Of a stretch of DNA of 64,000 nt, positions 25,847-34,732 are shown in pieces (position 1 is the stretch's first letter; each line of letters begins with the position of its first letter). A program made the translations under genes and the position numbers. Origin of the DNA: an uncultured Bacteroidales bacterium (GTDB taxonomy: Bacteria; Bacteroidota; Bacteroidia; Bacteroidales; Muribaculaceae); NCBI GenBank assembly GCA_947173955.1, contig CAMWHE010000007.1, positions 1 through 64,000 of the forward strand. Reading direction: 5' to 3'. The notes below the pieces were generated by a model. It ran no database searches, was not told where the DNA came from, and was given only the letters and a program-made list of their open reading frames with translations.

Positions 25847-28272
25847 AACCAACTGACCGGATCAATGAGCTACGCCGAAAGGGCGACTTCCAGGGGGCGC
25901 GTCGTCTGGGAGAGGAACTGCTTGCATCCGGCGAGGCCGATGAATCAGCAGTCAGCGCCCTGTTGATAGATATATATCTTGATATTCAGGAAGAGTGTCA
26001 GAACGCGGGTGTCACCGCTTACATCCCTGAAATAGAACAACGCATAGACACTCTGACGGCCGAGCACATGATGTCTGACCGCCAGGAGGCACGCCGGCGC
26101 GCACTCCGCAACAACTCGCTGCCCGGCTATGCCGACATACAGGCTCTCGATGAACTTTCGCTCCACGACGGATGCGAACAGGAGGCCTACACGAAAGTAC
26201 GGGCCATACTGACTGAACAGGCCGTCGACCCACGGCTACATGAGATGGTGGCACTCATATTCTACCGCTATCTGCGCGCCTGCTACACGGCGATGGAGTC
26301 ATCGGCCGCGCGCCGCGTGCTGGCCGACTATCTGGCACTCACCGTGCCTCGGCCGTCGCGCGTCCACTCGCTGATGCTACGGATGGCGGTCAGAGTAGCC
26401 CGCCGTTTCCCCGACTTCAACTTCGCCCGGTTCTTCCGACTCTGGGATCCGCGCACATTGCGTCCCGAAGACATCGAGACCGAAGGGGACGAGGGATCGC
26501 AGCCGGTATCGCTTGCTGTATCAGCCCTCGCACGCGTAGTCGACTCGCCCCAGGCTGCCGAGCTGTCAAGTCTGCTCGAGCTTCTGCCGGCAACCCGCGA
26601 AGTGAAGGCTTCCGTCATGCGCGACACATTTTTCCTCCTGACCCGCAAGGCGATAGAAGCGGATGACTCTAAATCAGCCATAGACCTACTCACTCTCTAT
26701 GCCTCCAACTGCGCGATGCACTCCGCCTCCCGACGCCACTCATCGATGCTCGGGATGGCTCTGCGGGTGATGACCGGCAGTGAGGAATGGCGGTTCCCTG
26801 AGTTTTTTATCCAGTGGGATGCGTCCTACCTTCGCCCCGATGATTTCCTTCCCCACACAGCCTCCGACGGGCGGCACATACCTTCGACGGCAAGCCGGGC
26901 CATGAGCCGGTGCTTCACCGCCGTCAAAAACGACCTGCCCCGTTTCGCCTATCTGCTGCCAGCCCTTATACGCTCTTTCGACACCATAGCCGAGTCAATG
27001 CCGGGGGGAGCCGACGAACTCCTGGAGCGACGCCGCGCGATGCTGCTCACATGGGCGGAATGTGAGGACACGGCTGTCGACCGTCTCTCTGCGTTGGCGC
27101 GTCGTCCCGAGGTGCGGTCAGCACGCTTCTGGCTCGACTTCGCCGATATCCTTCAGCCCCGTATGCTTAAGATGGGGATGATCGCTCTCGGACTCATACG
27201 ATCAAACAGTGACGACCCCGACATACAGTCGCTCCGCCTGTCGCTTGCCCAACTGCTACACTTCGAGGGGCGCGACGACAATGCCGCGCTTGAACTCCGA
27301 CTATATACCGACACTGTCGAATCAAAGGCCGCAGAACCGTCGGCCCGCTACGGCGCAATCGCGGCCACTATCGATCCAGACGCGATAGCGTCTGTCTCCA
27401 ACGAGATGCTCTACCACACCCTTGCCGCTGAAGCTCTCGACCTGATTTACAGTAATCTGCCGTCGCAGTCCATGACGGTCATAGAAGCAGACGACCGGCG
27501 GCTGACCCTTTCGTCAGGAAGCTCGCAGGCTATCAGCATCGACACCCGCGCATGGCCTATCACCGCCCGGTTGCATCCCGGATCAACCCTCGATGTCAGG
27601 ATCGACTCCACCGGACGTGTCGTCTCGCTCCGACCTGTCGACCGCCCGGCATTCGACTCCCTGCCGACCTACTACGGCATAGTGACAGGACTCGATCCGC
27701 TGACCATACAGTGCGCCGGCAAAGCGGAGTCGGTCATCGCCGACACTGATGCAAGGTTAGCCCTCGGTCAGACGGTCACCTTCCGGCTTTACCGCGACCC
27801 GTCAGGCACGCGTCGCGCCATCAATCCTCAGCGAGCCGACATAGCCGAAGCACGCCGCCACTTTGACCACATCCGTATCGCTCCCTATCGCCGTAACAAC
27901 GACGGAAGCCTTGACTACTCAGCAGGCCCGGAGCTTGAGCCCGGGACAATCCCTGCCGAATTCGCGGCCGGCATCGACCTCTACAAACCGGCGGAGCTGT
28001 ACTTTTATCGCGGAACAGACGGCCGAAGACGACCTGTAAGCGTGGCCGAAGCCATATCACCCGACGACTGCCCTGCGCTCAAGGCCCTGTCCGGCCCGCT
28101 GCGATGCAGCGCATCCGGCCAATGGTCGGTGCGCGATGTCACTGTTCCGCCAGAGCTGCTTGAATCCGGATCTACCGACGACGGCACCTACGTCAGCGTT
28201 ACCGCCATCTTCATTCCGCGCACTTCGACTAAGCCACCATACTGGCGCGCTCTCGCTATATCCACCTACTGA
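25843..28272 (+). CDS. TPR-like protein with DUF7017-like segments and an OB-like domain
   Basis: An 809-residue cytoplasmic protein without a signal peptide. The N-terminal half is helical repeat (DRINELRRKGDFQGARRLGEELLASG). Two segments share a pattern: FPDFNFARFFRLWDPRTLRPEDI (about 185-207) and FPEFFIQWDASYLRPDDF (about 318-335), each followed by a serine-rich helix. This F..F...W...LRPeDf pattern recalls DUF7017 TPR proteins linked to TOTE conflict systems. Residues about 545-700 are strand-rich (ITARLHPGSTLDVRIDSTGRVVSL, then YYGIVTGLDPLTIQCAG), like S1/cold-shock OB folds. Both assignments are tentative. It is the last gene of the SUI1-helicase-GH2 operon, starting at an ATGA overlap, so a nucleic-acid role beside the helicase is plausible. 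Confidence 0.65.
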   Translation: MKPTDRINELRRKGDFQGARRLGEELLASGEADESAVSALLIDIYLDIQEECQNAGVTAYIPEIEQRIDTLTAEHMMSDRQEARRRALRNNSLPGYADIQALDELSLHDGCEQEAYTKVRAILTEQAVDPRLHEMVALIFYRYLRACYTAMESSAARRVLADYLALTVPRPSRVHSLMLRMAVRVARRFPDFNFARFFRLWDPRTLRPEDIETEGDEGSQPVSLAVSALARVVDSPQAAELSSLLELLPATREVKASVMRDTFFLLTRKAIEADDSKSAIDLLTLYASNCAMHSASRRHSSMLGMALRVMTGSEEWRFPEFFIQWDASYLRPDDFLPHTASDGRHIPSTASRAMSRCFTAVKNDLPRFAYLLPALIRSFDTIAESMPGGADELLERRRAMLLTWAECEDTAVDRLSALARRPEVRSARFWLDFADILQPRMLKMGMIALGLIRSNSDDPDIQSLRLSLAQLLHFEGRDDNAALELRLYTDTVESKAAEPSARYGAIAATIDPDAIASVSNEMLYHTLAAEALDLIYSNLPSQSMTVIEADDRRLTLSSGSSQAISIDTRAWPITARLHPGSTLDVRIDSTGRVVSLRPVDRPAFDSLPTYYGIVTGLDPLTIQCAGKAESVIADTDARLALGQTVTFRLYRDPSGTRRAINPQRADIAEARRHFDHIRIAPYRRNNDGSLDYSAGPELEPGTIPAEFAAGIDLYKPAELYFYRGTDGRRRPVSVAEAISPDDCPALKALSGPLRCSASGQWSVRDVTVPPELLESGSTDDGTYVSVTAIFIPRTSTKPPYWRALAISTY

Positions 28273-28285
28273 CCTCCATCCCGAA

Positions 28286-28840
28286 TCAGAGGCCGGAAGG
28301 CATGGGGATGCGGACGGTGAGGGGGCGGCGATGCTTCGGCGTGCGGAAGTAGTTGGAGGCCACGTCGATCAGTGGGCGAAGGTAGGCCTGGACGGCACTT
28401 GCCACTTCGCTGAAGCAAGACGACAGATGCTGTCCAAGTGTATTACCATTCTGGGCGGTCAGTATGCGCATGATGTTGTCAATCGTCTCGGCATAATGCT
28501 GCTTTATCCAGAGGAGACGGCGCACATTGTTGTCGTTAAGCGGCATATACACTGCCGTGGTATTCGCCGCGGTGGTCTGTTTCTTCTTTGGCTGTTTCGC
28601 AGGAGTGGCCTTGCGCTTCTCGGCGCGCTTGCGGGCAGCTTCGGCGCGAGTTTTCAGCTTCTTTACAAGGCTCTGAATCAGCGGATGAGCGTCAGTATAG
28701 GCTGAAAGGTCGATAGATTCGGGAGCGGCAGCGGCATTCTGTACGGCAGTCAGGATGGCCTGGCGAAGTACGGGGTCGGAGATTTCGATAATCTGTGAAA
28801 ATTCGTCGATCGTGAGTGTGATGGTCTTTGATTTATTCAT
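28286..28840 (-). CDS. Basic, helix-rich hypothetical protein
   Basis: A 184-residue protein not recognised. An N-terminal acidic part (MNKSKTITLTIDEFSQIIEI) is followed by a strongly basic linker rich in Lys, Arg and Ala (about 68-92, with KKLKTRAEAARKRAEKR), and a C-terminal helical region with LSSCFSEVASAVQAYLRPLID. The linker could bind nucleic acid or simply be disordered. The ATG at 28840 is preferred over a longer start at 28909, which would precede the imperfect -7 element CATCTTTG at 28872-28879. Its stop is 13 bp from the convergent stop of the TPR/OB gene. Confidence 0.65.
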   Translation of the reverse strand: MNKSKTITLTIDEFSQIIEISDPVLRQAILTAVQNAAAAPESIDLSAYTDAHPLIQSLVKKLKTRAEAARKRAEKRKATPAKQPKKKQTTAANTTAVYMPLNDNNVRRLLWIKQHYAETIDNIMRILTAQNGNTLGQHLSSCFSEVASAVQAYLRPLIDVASNYFRTPKHRRPLTVRIPMPSGL

Positions 28841-29043
28841 AGTAAATTGTGTGTTATTGTGTTTTCCATCGCAAAGATGCATACAAAACCGCCCCGGACG
28901 GATGCACATTATACACTTTTGAGTGAAAAAATCTCATTTATCGGGAGATGGTGCGGAATGTGAAGCCGCTCCGTGGCTTTTCTGTGTAGGGGCCGGTATT
29001 TTCCACGGATTCAAGAACCCGCGGTTACCGAAGTTCAGCCCGT

Positions 29044-29069
29044 CCCGGGCTGGCAATGAGTCAGATATG
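29044..29069 (+). repeat. 26-bp dispersed repeat, copy 1
   Basis: CCCGGGCTGGCAA followed by a variable triplet and a TCAGA-type end. It matches 29247-29272 at about 21 of 26 positions. The two copies are 203 bp apart in the same orientation. Confidence 0.65.
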
Positions 29070-29076
29070 CCCAAAG

Positions 29077-29098
29077 GTCACCCGCAGTAGCGGGTGAC
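29077..29098. repeat. Perfect 9-bp hairpin between the dispersed repeats
   Basis: GTCACCCGC, loop AGTA, GCGGGTGAC. It lacks a T-tract on either side, so it is not an obvious terminator. Confidence 0.7.
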
Positions 29099-29246
29099 AG
29101 CAGAGTAGCCTGTGGTTGAGGCGACAAATATGACCGGGCACATCTCGCTGCACTCGATGTACTACGGCTACGGTAATTCGGCGTACCTGACGGCACGCCA
29201 TTGTCTCTCGCGGATTATTTTGTTTGCAGTGAGTGATAGTGGAGTC

Positions 29247-29272
29247 CCCGGGCTGGCAACAACTCAGACACG
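29247..29272 (+). repeat. 26-bp dispersed repeat, copy 2
   Basis: CCCGGGCTGGCAA followed by CAACTCAGACACG; second copy of the element at 29044-29069. The differences are mainly C/T transitions, consistent with an old duplication. Confidence 0.65.
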
Positions 29273-29412
29273 TAAGATAGGGCGAGTATAGCAGGTAGGG
29301 AATATCACATAAATGTCCTGCCGGTATACCGAGATGGAGATAAGACATATCTTACAGAAGATTTAGGTTGGGATTTCCGGTATTCTGGTAGGATTTATAT
29401 ACAAATAACGTA

Positions 29413-29420
29413 TATATTTG
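29413..29420 (+). promoter_or_regulatory. -7 element of the hydrolase-acetyltransferase operon
   Basis: TATATTTG, 32 bp before the ATG at 29453, at the end of an AT-rich run. No clear -33 at the usual distance. Confidence 0.65.
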
Positions 29421-29452
29421 TAGGAAATTTCCCAAGCAACTTGATATAAGAC

Positions 29453-30529
29453 ATGAACCTCAAAAGTATAACCCTGGCCGCAGCTTTCACTCTGACAGCA
29501 CTGACCGCAAAACCTGAAATCATGGACAATACCGTCACATCCCTCGCTCCCGCCGAGCAGCTTACCCTGACATCCGAATGGGATAAAGTATTCCCGAAAA
29601 GCGACAAGGTAGACCATCACAAGGTGACATTCGTCAACCGCTACGGCATAACTCTCGCAGCCGATATGTACACCCCCAGGGGCGCTACCGCTCCGCTCCC
29701 TGCCATAGCAGTCAGCGGACCCTTCGGCGCCGTCAAGGAACAGTCGAGCGGTCTCTATGCACAGCAACTCGCCGAGCGCGGCTTCCTCACTATTGCCTTT
29801 GACCCGTCGTTTACCGGCGAGAGCGGAGGTCAGCCCCGCCGGGTTGCATCTCCGGACATCAATGTCGAAGATTTCTCCGCCGCAGTTGACTACCTTTCGA
29901 CGCTGCCGGAGGTCGACCCGGATCGTATCGGCATTCTGGGTGTATGCGGATGGGGCGGCATAGCCATTCAGGCTGCCATCAACGATCCGCGCATAAAGGC
30001 GACCGTGGCTTCGACCATGTATGACATGACCCGCGTAAGCGCCAACGGCTATTTCGACGCCGACAACTCAGCCGAAAAGCGCAATGCCGCCCGCGCGGCT
30101 CTCGCCGCTCAGCGCACAGCCGACTATCGCGCCGGCTCATATCAGCGTGCCGGCGGAGTGGTCGACCCGCTTCCTGACGATGCTCCGCAGTTTGTCAAGG
30201 ACTACCACGCCTACTACAAGACACCCCGCGGATTCCATCCCCGCTCAGGCAACTCGACCGACGGATGGAACATGACCTCAGTCATGCCATTTATGAATTT
30301 CAAGTTCTTCGAATATGCCGGCGAGCTCGAATCGGCAGTTATGATAGTCCACGGCGAGAATGCCCACTCGCGCTACTTCGGGGAAGACACCTTCAAACTC
30401 CTTCACGGCGACAACAAGGAGCTGCTGATCGTGGCCGACGCATCCCACTGCGACCTCTATGACAATCTCGACAAAATCCCCATGAACCAGATCGCCGCAT
30501 TCTTCACCACCTATCTCCCCGTAAAATGA
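29453..30529 (+). CDS. Secreted alpha/beta hydrolase with atypical nucleophile elbow
   Basis: A 358-residue alpha/beta-hydrolase-fold protein with a signal peptide ([19 protein letters not shown]). The strand and oxyanion region is [31 protein letters not shown], the elbow is [16 protein letters not shown], and the late [11 protein letters not shown] carries a candidate catalytic His. In YcjY-like relatives the elbow reads GICASGG, with Ser as nucleophile; here that position is Trp (C-G-W-G-G), leaving the Cys two residues earlier as the only obvious nucleophile. It could be a Cys-type hydrolase like dienelactone hydrolase, or have lost catalysis. First of three overlapping genes. Confidence 0.82.
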   Translation: MNLKSITLAAAFTLTALTAKPEIMDNTVTSLAPAEQLTLTSEWDKVFPKSDKVDHHKVTFVNRYGITLAADMYTPRGATAPLPAIAVSGPFGAVKEQSSGLYAQQLAERGFLTIAFDPSFTGESGGQPRRVASPDINVEDFSAAVDYLSTLPEVDPDRIGILGVCGWGGIAIQAAINDPRIKATVASTMYDMTRVSANGYFDADNSAEKRNAARAALAAQRTADYRAGSYQRAGGVVDPLPDDAPQFVKDYHAYYKTPRGFHPRSGNSTDGWNMTSVMPFMNFKFFEYAGELESAVMIVHGENAHSRYFGEDTFKLLHGDNKELLIVADASHCDLYDNLDKIPMNQIAAFFTTYLPVK

Positions 30530-31089
30530 CGACGGAAGAATTTATCAGAATCATGGACTCGGGAGCCGTAGTCACAGGCGGCTCCCCCGTTCATGCCAAG
30601 ATGCACGAACTCAGTCAGGAAGCGCTCCGCATCACTATGGAGCTCAACACCGCCTACCATACTCATGAGGAGATTGTCGCGCTCCTCTCAGAACTGACCG
30701 GGCGCACGGTCGACGAGTCGACCGGTCTGTTTCCGCCGTTTTATACCGACTGCGGAAAGAATATACGCCTCGGCCGACGAGTATTCATCAATTCAGGATG
30801 CAAATTTCAGGATCAGGGAGGAATAACGATCGGCGACGACACGCTCATCGGTCATAACTGCGTGATAGCCACACTCAACCATGTGGCAGACCCCGAACGG
30901 CGCGCTGACATGATACCCGCTCCGGTAAGGATCGGCAACAAAGTGTGGGTCGGAGCGAATGTCACTATCCTGCAGGGAGTCACCGTAGGCGACGGAGCCA
31001 TCCTTGCTGCCGGTGCCGTAGTGACGCGCGATGTCCCGGCACGCGCTGTCGCCGCCGGCGTCCCGGCCAAAATTATCAAGACAATATGA
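30526..31089 (+). CDS. Maltose/galactoside-type O-acetyltransferase
   Basis: A 187-residue left-handed beta-helix acetyltransferase of the LacA/Maa group: acetyl-CoA to a sugar hydroxyl. The N-terminal Maa helical part has [11 protein letters not shown]. The [21 protein letters not shown] and [24 protein letters not shown] blocks hold the catalytic His, and the hexapeptide repeats continue through [27 protein letters not shown]. The length is as expected. It starts at an ATGA overlap with the hydrolase and overlaps the next gene in the same way. Confidence 0.9.
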   Translation: MTTEEFIRIMDSGAVVTGGSPVHAKMHELSQEALRITMELNTAYHTHEEIVALLSELTGRTVDESTGLFPPFYTDCGKNIRLGRRVFINSGCKFQDQGGITIGDDTLIGHNCVIATLNHVADPERRADMIPAPVRIGNKVWVGANVTILQGVTVGDGAILAAGAVVTRDVPARAVAAGVPAKIIKTI

Positions 31090-31640
31090 TACGAAGAATC
31101 GTACTTCCCTTAATCCTGCTTATCCCTATTATGGCCTCAGCCCAGATTAAAATCACTATCACCGCAGGCGGAAGGACTGCCACAGCCACTTTGGCCGACA
31201 ATGCAGCGACCGCCGAACTGGCCGAACTCCTTGCTTCGGGCCCTGTCACCGTCGAGATGAGCGACTACGGAGGCTTCGAGAAGGTAGGCTCCCTGCCCCG
31301 CAGCTTCACGACATCCAACCGCCAGATCACCACCGTGCCCGGCGACATCATGCTCTATCAGGGGAATCAGATGGTAATTTTCTACGGGTCGAACAGTTGG
31401 TCATACACGCCGCTCGGCCATATTGACGGCGCGACAGCCGAATCTGTCAAAACGCTTCTCGGCAGCGGGCGTGTGACCGTAATACTTTCCCTCGACTCCG
31501 GCTCAGCTACCGATGAAGTCATTTCCGACAACGTATCAGCTGACCGGCCCGTCTTCGACCTTCAGGGCCGCCTCGTCACCGAACGCCCACTGCCTCCGGG
31601 ACTCTACGTCTCCGCGGGCCGCAAACTCCGCATCCCCTGA
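31086..31640 (+). CDS. Secreted cyclophilin-like fold protein with sorting-like tail
   Basis: A 184-residue exported protein. A signal peptide ([20 protein letters not shown]) is followed by the cyclophilin-like fold found in bacterial proteins of unknown function: [17 protein letters not shown], then [18 protein letters not shown] and the conserved [20 protein letters not shown]. The C-terminus ([10 protein letters not shown], then [15 protein letters not shown]) resembles the type IX secretion C-terminal domain of Bacteroidetes. Binding partner unknown. The ATG at 31086 overlaps the acetyltransferase stop; the longer frame from 30945 is basic and non-homologous. Confidence 0.8.
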   Translation: MIRRIVLPLILLIPIMASAQIKITITAGGRTATATLADNAATAELAELLASGPVTVEMSDYGGFEKVGSLPRSFTTSNRQITTVPGDIMLYQGNQMVIFYGSNSWSYTPLGHIDGATAESVKTLLGSGRVTVILSLDSGSATDEVISDNVSADRPVFDLQGRLVTERPLPPGLYVSAGRKLRIP

Positions 31641-31661
31641 CTGAATTTTCTTTCAGTCAGG
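31636..31661 (+). terminator. Hairpin at the end of the cyclophilin-like gene
   Basis: CCTGACTGAA (31636-31645) and TTCAGTCAGG (31652-31661) form a perfect 10-bp stem with a 6-base loop. The stem includes the stop codon. No T-tract follows. Confidence 0.55.
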
Positions 31662-31701
31662 CATAAATCGGAACAACTTTTGTGACATATTTTTGCGATG
31701 A

Positions 31702-32490
31702 TTAATCATCATCGCCGTCTTCCGTGTGTTTGTAGAAATCAACGTTAAATTCAATCTGCCCACGAAATAATTCCGCACATAGATGCTGAAGGTCACTCAC
31801 CGTCGGATATTTTTCATGGAACAGCTGTTGCAGGGTTCGCCAAGATTTGACACCAAATTTCCCTAATACCCGGTGATAATTGTAGATTGATACTCTGTTG
31901 ATTACATCGCCTTCTCGACTCTTTATCAGTATTTTGCGATCGTAGGTGGTGTCGAGCTCCATATCATAAGGGATTCCTTCGTCTGAAATGGAGGGAGCGA
32001 GAAGAAATAAATTCTGATCAGAAGCTTTTTCAAAGTATGACGCTTGATTTTGCATATAATCATGCCAAAGGCGCTCTAAATCCTCTCCTTGCTTTTCGGT
32101 TAAAACGATTCCAGAGTGGCCTCCATACCAATCAAAGTCCGGGATGGATTGCGTCAGTTCCGAAGAGTTCAACAAGGGGAAAGCATCGGGATTGATCATT
32201 GTTTCAAAGTCAAAATCGCAATATTTCGTAGGACGATTGCGCCATGACCAATCTTCGCCTGAATATGGGTCGGACGTAATCGTGCCTCGAGCTACGATTC
32301 CTGTTTGGCCATATCCGACTTTGAGCAGAAAGCAGGAGTCGCCTTCCTTCACCTTGTCAAAATCCCATATTGACCAATTCATGCCGGCCTCGCCATTATT
32401 GTCAAGCGCACATTTTTCTAAATCTTTTAGAAACCGGGCCATAGTGTAAGAAGAAAAGCCGGGATTCCATTTCAAAATCACAATACTCAT
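31702..32490 (-). CDS. Orphan protein with PUA/EVE-like N-terminus
   Basis: A 262-residue cytoplasmic protein without a firm family. Residues about 1-110 (ILKWNPGFSSYTMARFLKDL, NWSIWDFDKVKEGDSCFLLKVG, GQTGIVARGTITSDPYSGEDW) have the layout of PUA-like domains such as EVE/ASCH, which bind modified bases and often occur in defence or stress genes: W-containing strands, GD turn, GIVA-G strand. The C-terminal half is helical, with an acidic tail (HTEDGDDD). It is AT-rich and monogenic. The ATG at 32490 lies 18 bp after a -7 element, which excludes the TTG at 32511. Confidence 0.65.
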   Translation of the reverse strand: MSIVILKWNPGFSSYTMARFLKDLEKCALDNNGEAGMNWSIWDFDKVKEGDSCFLLKVGYGQTGIVARGTITSDPYSGEDWSWRNRPTKYCDFDFETMINPDAFPLLNSSELTQSIPDFDWYGGHSGIVLTEKQGEDLERLWHDYMQNQASYFEKASDQNLFLLAPSISDEGIPYDMELDTTYDRKILIKSREGDVINRVSIYNYHRVLGKFGVKSWRTLQQLFHEKYPTVSDLQHLCAELFRGQIEFNVDFYKHTEDGDDD

Positions 32491-32508
32491 CTTGATATGT
32501 TTTTGAGC

Positions 32509-32516
32509 CAAATGTA
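32509..32516 (-). promoter_or_regulatory. -7 element of the PUA-like gene
   Basis: Minus-strand TACATTTG, 18 bp before the ATG at 32490; it overlaps the alternative TTG at 32511. Confidence 0.65.
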
Positions 32517-32580
32517 CAAAACTTTTTACTTATGTAAAAGATTTCAAAAGCGAATCCCACCCGGACCTCACGCTTATAAG

Positions 32581-32620
32581 AAAAATGCGGGGCCGGATGT
32601 CGATGTGAACACGTGGCCCC
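32581..32620 (-). terminator. Terminator of the ACGPYY operon
   Basis: Reading leftward, GGGGCC (32620-32615) pairs with GGCCCC (32594-32589) and is followed by GCA and five T residues (32585-32581). It lies 31 bp after the stop at 32651. Confidence 0.7.
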
Positions 32621-32650
32621 TCACTTTTCTAACACTAACCTTTTTTTCGT

Positions 32651-34732
32651 TTATTCGTCTTCGTCGCTATCGGCGACGGCCCAGTCCTTCAGGCCGTCGC
32701 AATGAGTGCGGATTATCTGTGCGATATATGTGTCTTCGTAATCGCTGCATACGTCTGCCAGATTGAATGCCAGATACTCTATCTCGGCCTTGACCTCATC
32801 GGAGGCGTCGGAATCCATCAATTCGTAGAATCGCGTACCATACAGACTCTTCACATAGTCGGGACACTTGCTGCGCTCATAGTCGAACAGCCGGGTGAAG
32901 CACTTCCCATCGGGCATTTCCAGCTTCCAGCGGCTTGTCAAGGTCAACATATATGGATAAAAAATACCGCAATATTCCCCTTTCCAGTATTGGGTAAGCG
33001 CCCAGCAGTTTTCGAATGAGCTGTAATGACCGCACGCATAGAGATATTGAGCCATAGCCTTGACGTCGGGCGACTGAGTTGTCCGGGCAATGCGGTCAAG
33101 TTTGAGCATCTGACGGGCAAAGCGCAACTTGCTGTCGGGCGCGCAGTCGGAGATACGATATGAGTCCAAAGCAAATTCCCTGAAAAGAGGCTTTTTAGCC
33201 ATATCGCAATACATAACACGGTCGGCTGACTGAAAGAACGGATTGCGAGACAGGTAGTTGCAATTATATATATTCATACCCTCAAGATATCGGGGACTGA
33301 CTCCGGAGAGATAGTTGACGGCCATCTGATAGTTTCCCTCGCGCATGGCGAGCGTTCCGGTCAGCTCGTTCATAAAGTCGGGTGTCAGCCCGCTGTGACG
33401 CTTCAGATGGCGATAGAGCGGCGTCGATTTCTGCAATTCGACACCTATCTGCGCTACATCCTTTGCCTTGAGCGACTCGAGCAGACGGAATGATAGGGTA
33501 CCATACTGACTATCCACATAGTTGAGTCCTAACTTATCGGCATAGCTGCATAGAAGCGCCATGTCGGCGTATCGGCCCTTATCCCACAGCGTGGGCACCC
33601 ACTCGGTATATACAGCATTCTGAAGTATACGACTCCAGAATCGATTGTCATTAGCATCGGAATTTATCCTGGACTCAATCCAGCGCAGATCGTCGAGCAG
33701 TGTGGTCATATCGCCTGTCCGTCCACTGATTTTCAGTCGGTAGGCATGTGCCTGTCCCGCGAAGTCATTGAATGTAAAACTCTCCTTTAGAGCCGCATCG
33801 ACAAATCGGCGCGCCTCTGCGTTTTTGCCGAATTTCTCCCCGGCGAGATAGGCAAGAATATAGTACCAGTCGCCCTTATTTGCCACATCCTTGTTTGTGG
33901 CATAATATTGGGCTGCGTCCCATAAGACCTCCTGATCAATATGGTCGATTTCGCGACGTATATAGTAAATCCACTCCGGAGCGTTGACATTGATTCTTCT
34001 ATCACGCAGCCTCCCCTCTTTATCAGCAATACAAAGAACCGCTCCAGCCTCATCATAGTAGTCGTCGGTATCTTTTGTCAAACCGAGATTCTCCATGCAT
34101 CCGGTAACATAGTCGAGCGACATCCGCCTGAACAGATTGTCGGCGGGGAGGTCGGCAAAGATGGAGTCATATGTAGCGATGCACCGCTCATACTGCCGGG
34201 AGGCAAACAGAGCCCTCACCGCCTGGAGGCCATAGCGGTCGCGCAGACGCGTGCCGCCATAGGCCAGACAGCGGTCGGTGAAACCATTGAGCGCGTCGGT
34301 CTCCGTCATGTAAAGTCGCGACGACGGGTAATACCACGGCGACGCGAGCCCGGCGCGATAGGTCTCGATTTCCTTGGCGAGGGTCAGAAAGTCGGCAGCC
34401 TCGCTGTCGTGTGTATTTCGAAGATAAGAATAGAACCGATTTGATCCGGGAGAGTCGGGAGCCTTGACCGAGTCAAGGAACGCTTTCAGCGGAGCTTTAT
34501 ATACCACACTGTCGATATCAGCGAGAGGTATGTCATGTGCAGTCAGCGCGCGCCATTGCTCCAGATTTTCGGTTTTCCGGTCGTAGTCTACATTGTAGTC
34601 GCACAGCGGTTGGAAATAACTCGGTGTCGGGATATCGTCATAATACGGACCGCACGCCACGGCTTTGTGACTGCCGGCCTGGAGGAATATCGTCAGGACA
34701 GCGCTATATTTAATAAATTGAGTCAATTTCAT
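32651..34732 (-). CDS. Large exported protein starting CGPYYDD after the signal peptide
   Basis: A 693-residue exported protein, probably helical-repeat. The signal peptide is about MKLTQFIKYSAVLTIFLQAGSHKAVA, and the mature protein begins CGPYYDDIPTPSYFQPL, a signature seen in uncharacterised Bacteroidales proteins. The body has many aromatic helical segments (YDSIFADLPADNLFRRM, ALFASRQYERCIATYD, MREGNYQMAVNYLSG) that look like irregular TPRs. No catalytic motif is visible. It overlaps the upstream lipoprotein gene by 23 bp (34710-34732), so the two are translated together and probably act together at the cell surface. The C-terminus is acidic (ADSDEDE). Confidence 0.72.
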   Translation of the reverse strand: MKLTQFIKYSAVLTIFLQAGSHKAVACGPYYDDIPTPSYFQPLCDYNVDYDRKTENLEQWRALTAHDIPLADIDSVVYKAPLKAFLDSVKAPDSPGSNRFYSYLRNTHDSEAADFLTLAKEIETYRAGLASPWYYPSSRLYMTETDALNGFTDRCLAYGGTRLRDRYGLQAVRALFASRQYERCIATYDSIFADLPADNLFRRMSLDYVTGCMENLGLTKDTDDYYDEAGAVLCIADKEGRLRDRRINVNAPEWIYYIRREIDHIDQEVLWDAAQYYATNKDVANKGDWYYILAYLAGEKFGKNAEARRFVDAALKESFTFNDFAGQAHAYRLKISGRTGDMTTLLDDLRWIESRINSDANDNRFWSRILQNAVYTEWVPTLWDKGRYADMALLCSYADKLGLNYVDSQYGTLSFRLLESLKAKDVAQIGVELQKSTPLYRHLKRHSGLTPDFMNELTGTLAMREGNYQMAVNYLSGVSPRYLEGMNIYNCNYLSRNPFFQSADRVMYCDMAKKPLFREFALDSYRISDCAPDSKLRFARQMLKLDRIARTTQSPDVKAMAQYLYACGHYSSFENCWALTQYWKGEYCGIFYPYMLTLTSRWKLEMPDGKCFTRLFDYERSKCPDYVKSLYGTRFYELMDSDASDEVKAEIEYLAFNLADVCSDYEDTYIAQIIRTHCDGLKDWAVADSDEDE

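Larger units (their letters stand above)
28841..29452. other. 612-bp non-coding stretch with dispersed repeats
   Basis: No supported gene lies here. The stretch contains an imperfect -7 for the leftward gene, two copies of a 26-bp repeat, a perfect 9-bp hairpin and, at the right end, the promoter of the hydrolase operon (TATATTTG at 29413-29420). The reading frames in it have no family resemblance and are proline, cysteine and histidine rich, as expected of non-coding GC-rich sequence. Confidence 0.65.

Noticed and set aside
29061-29348. 95-residue frame on the minus strand
   Set aside because: Lies across the dispersed repeats and the hairpin; rich in Cys, His and Pro and with no family resemblance, so treated as non-coding.
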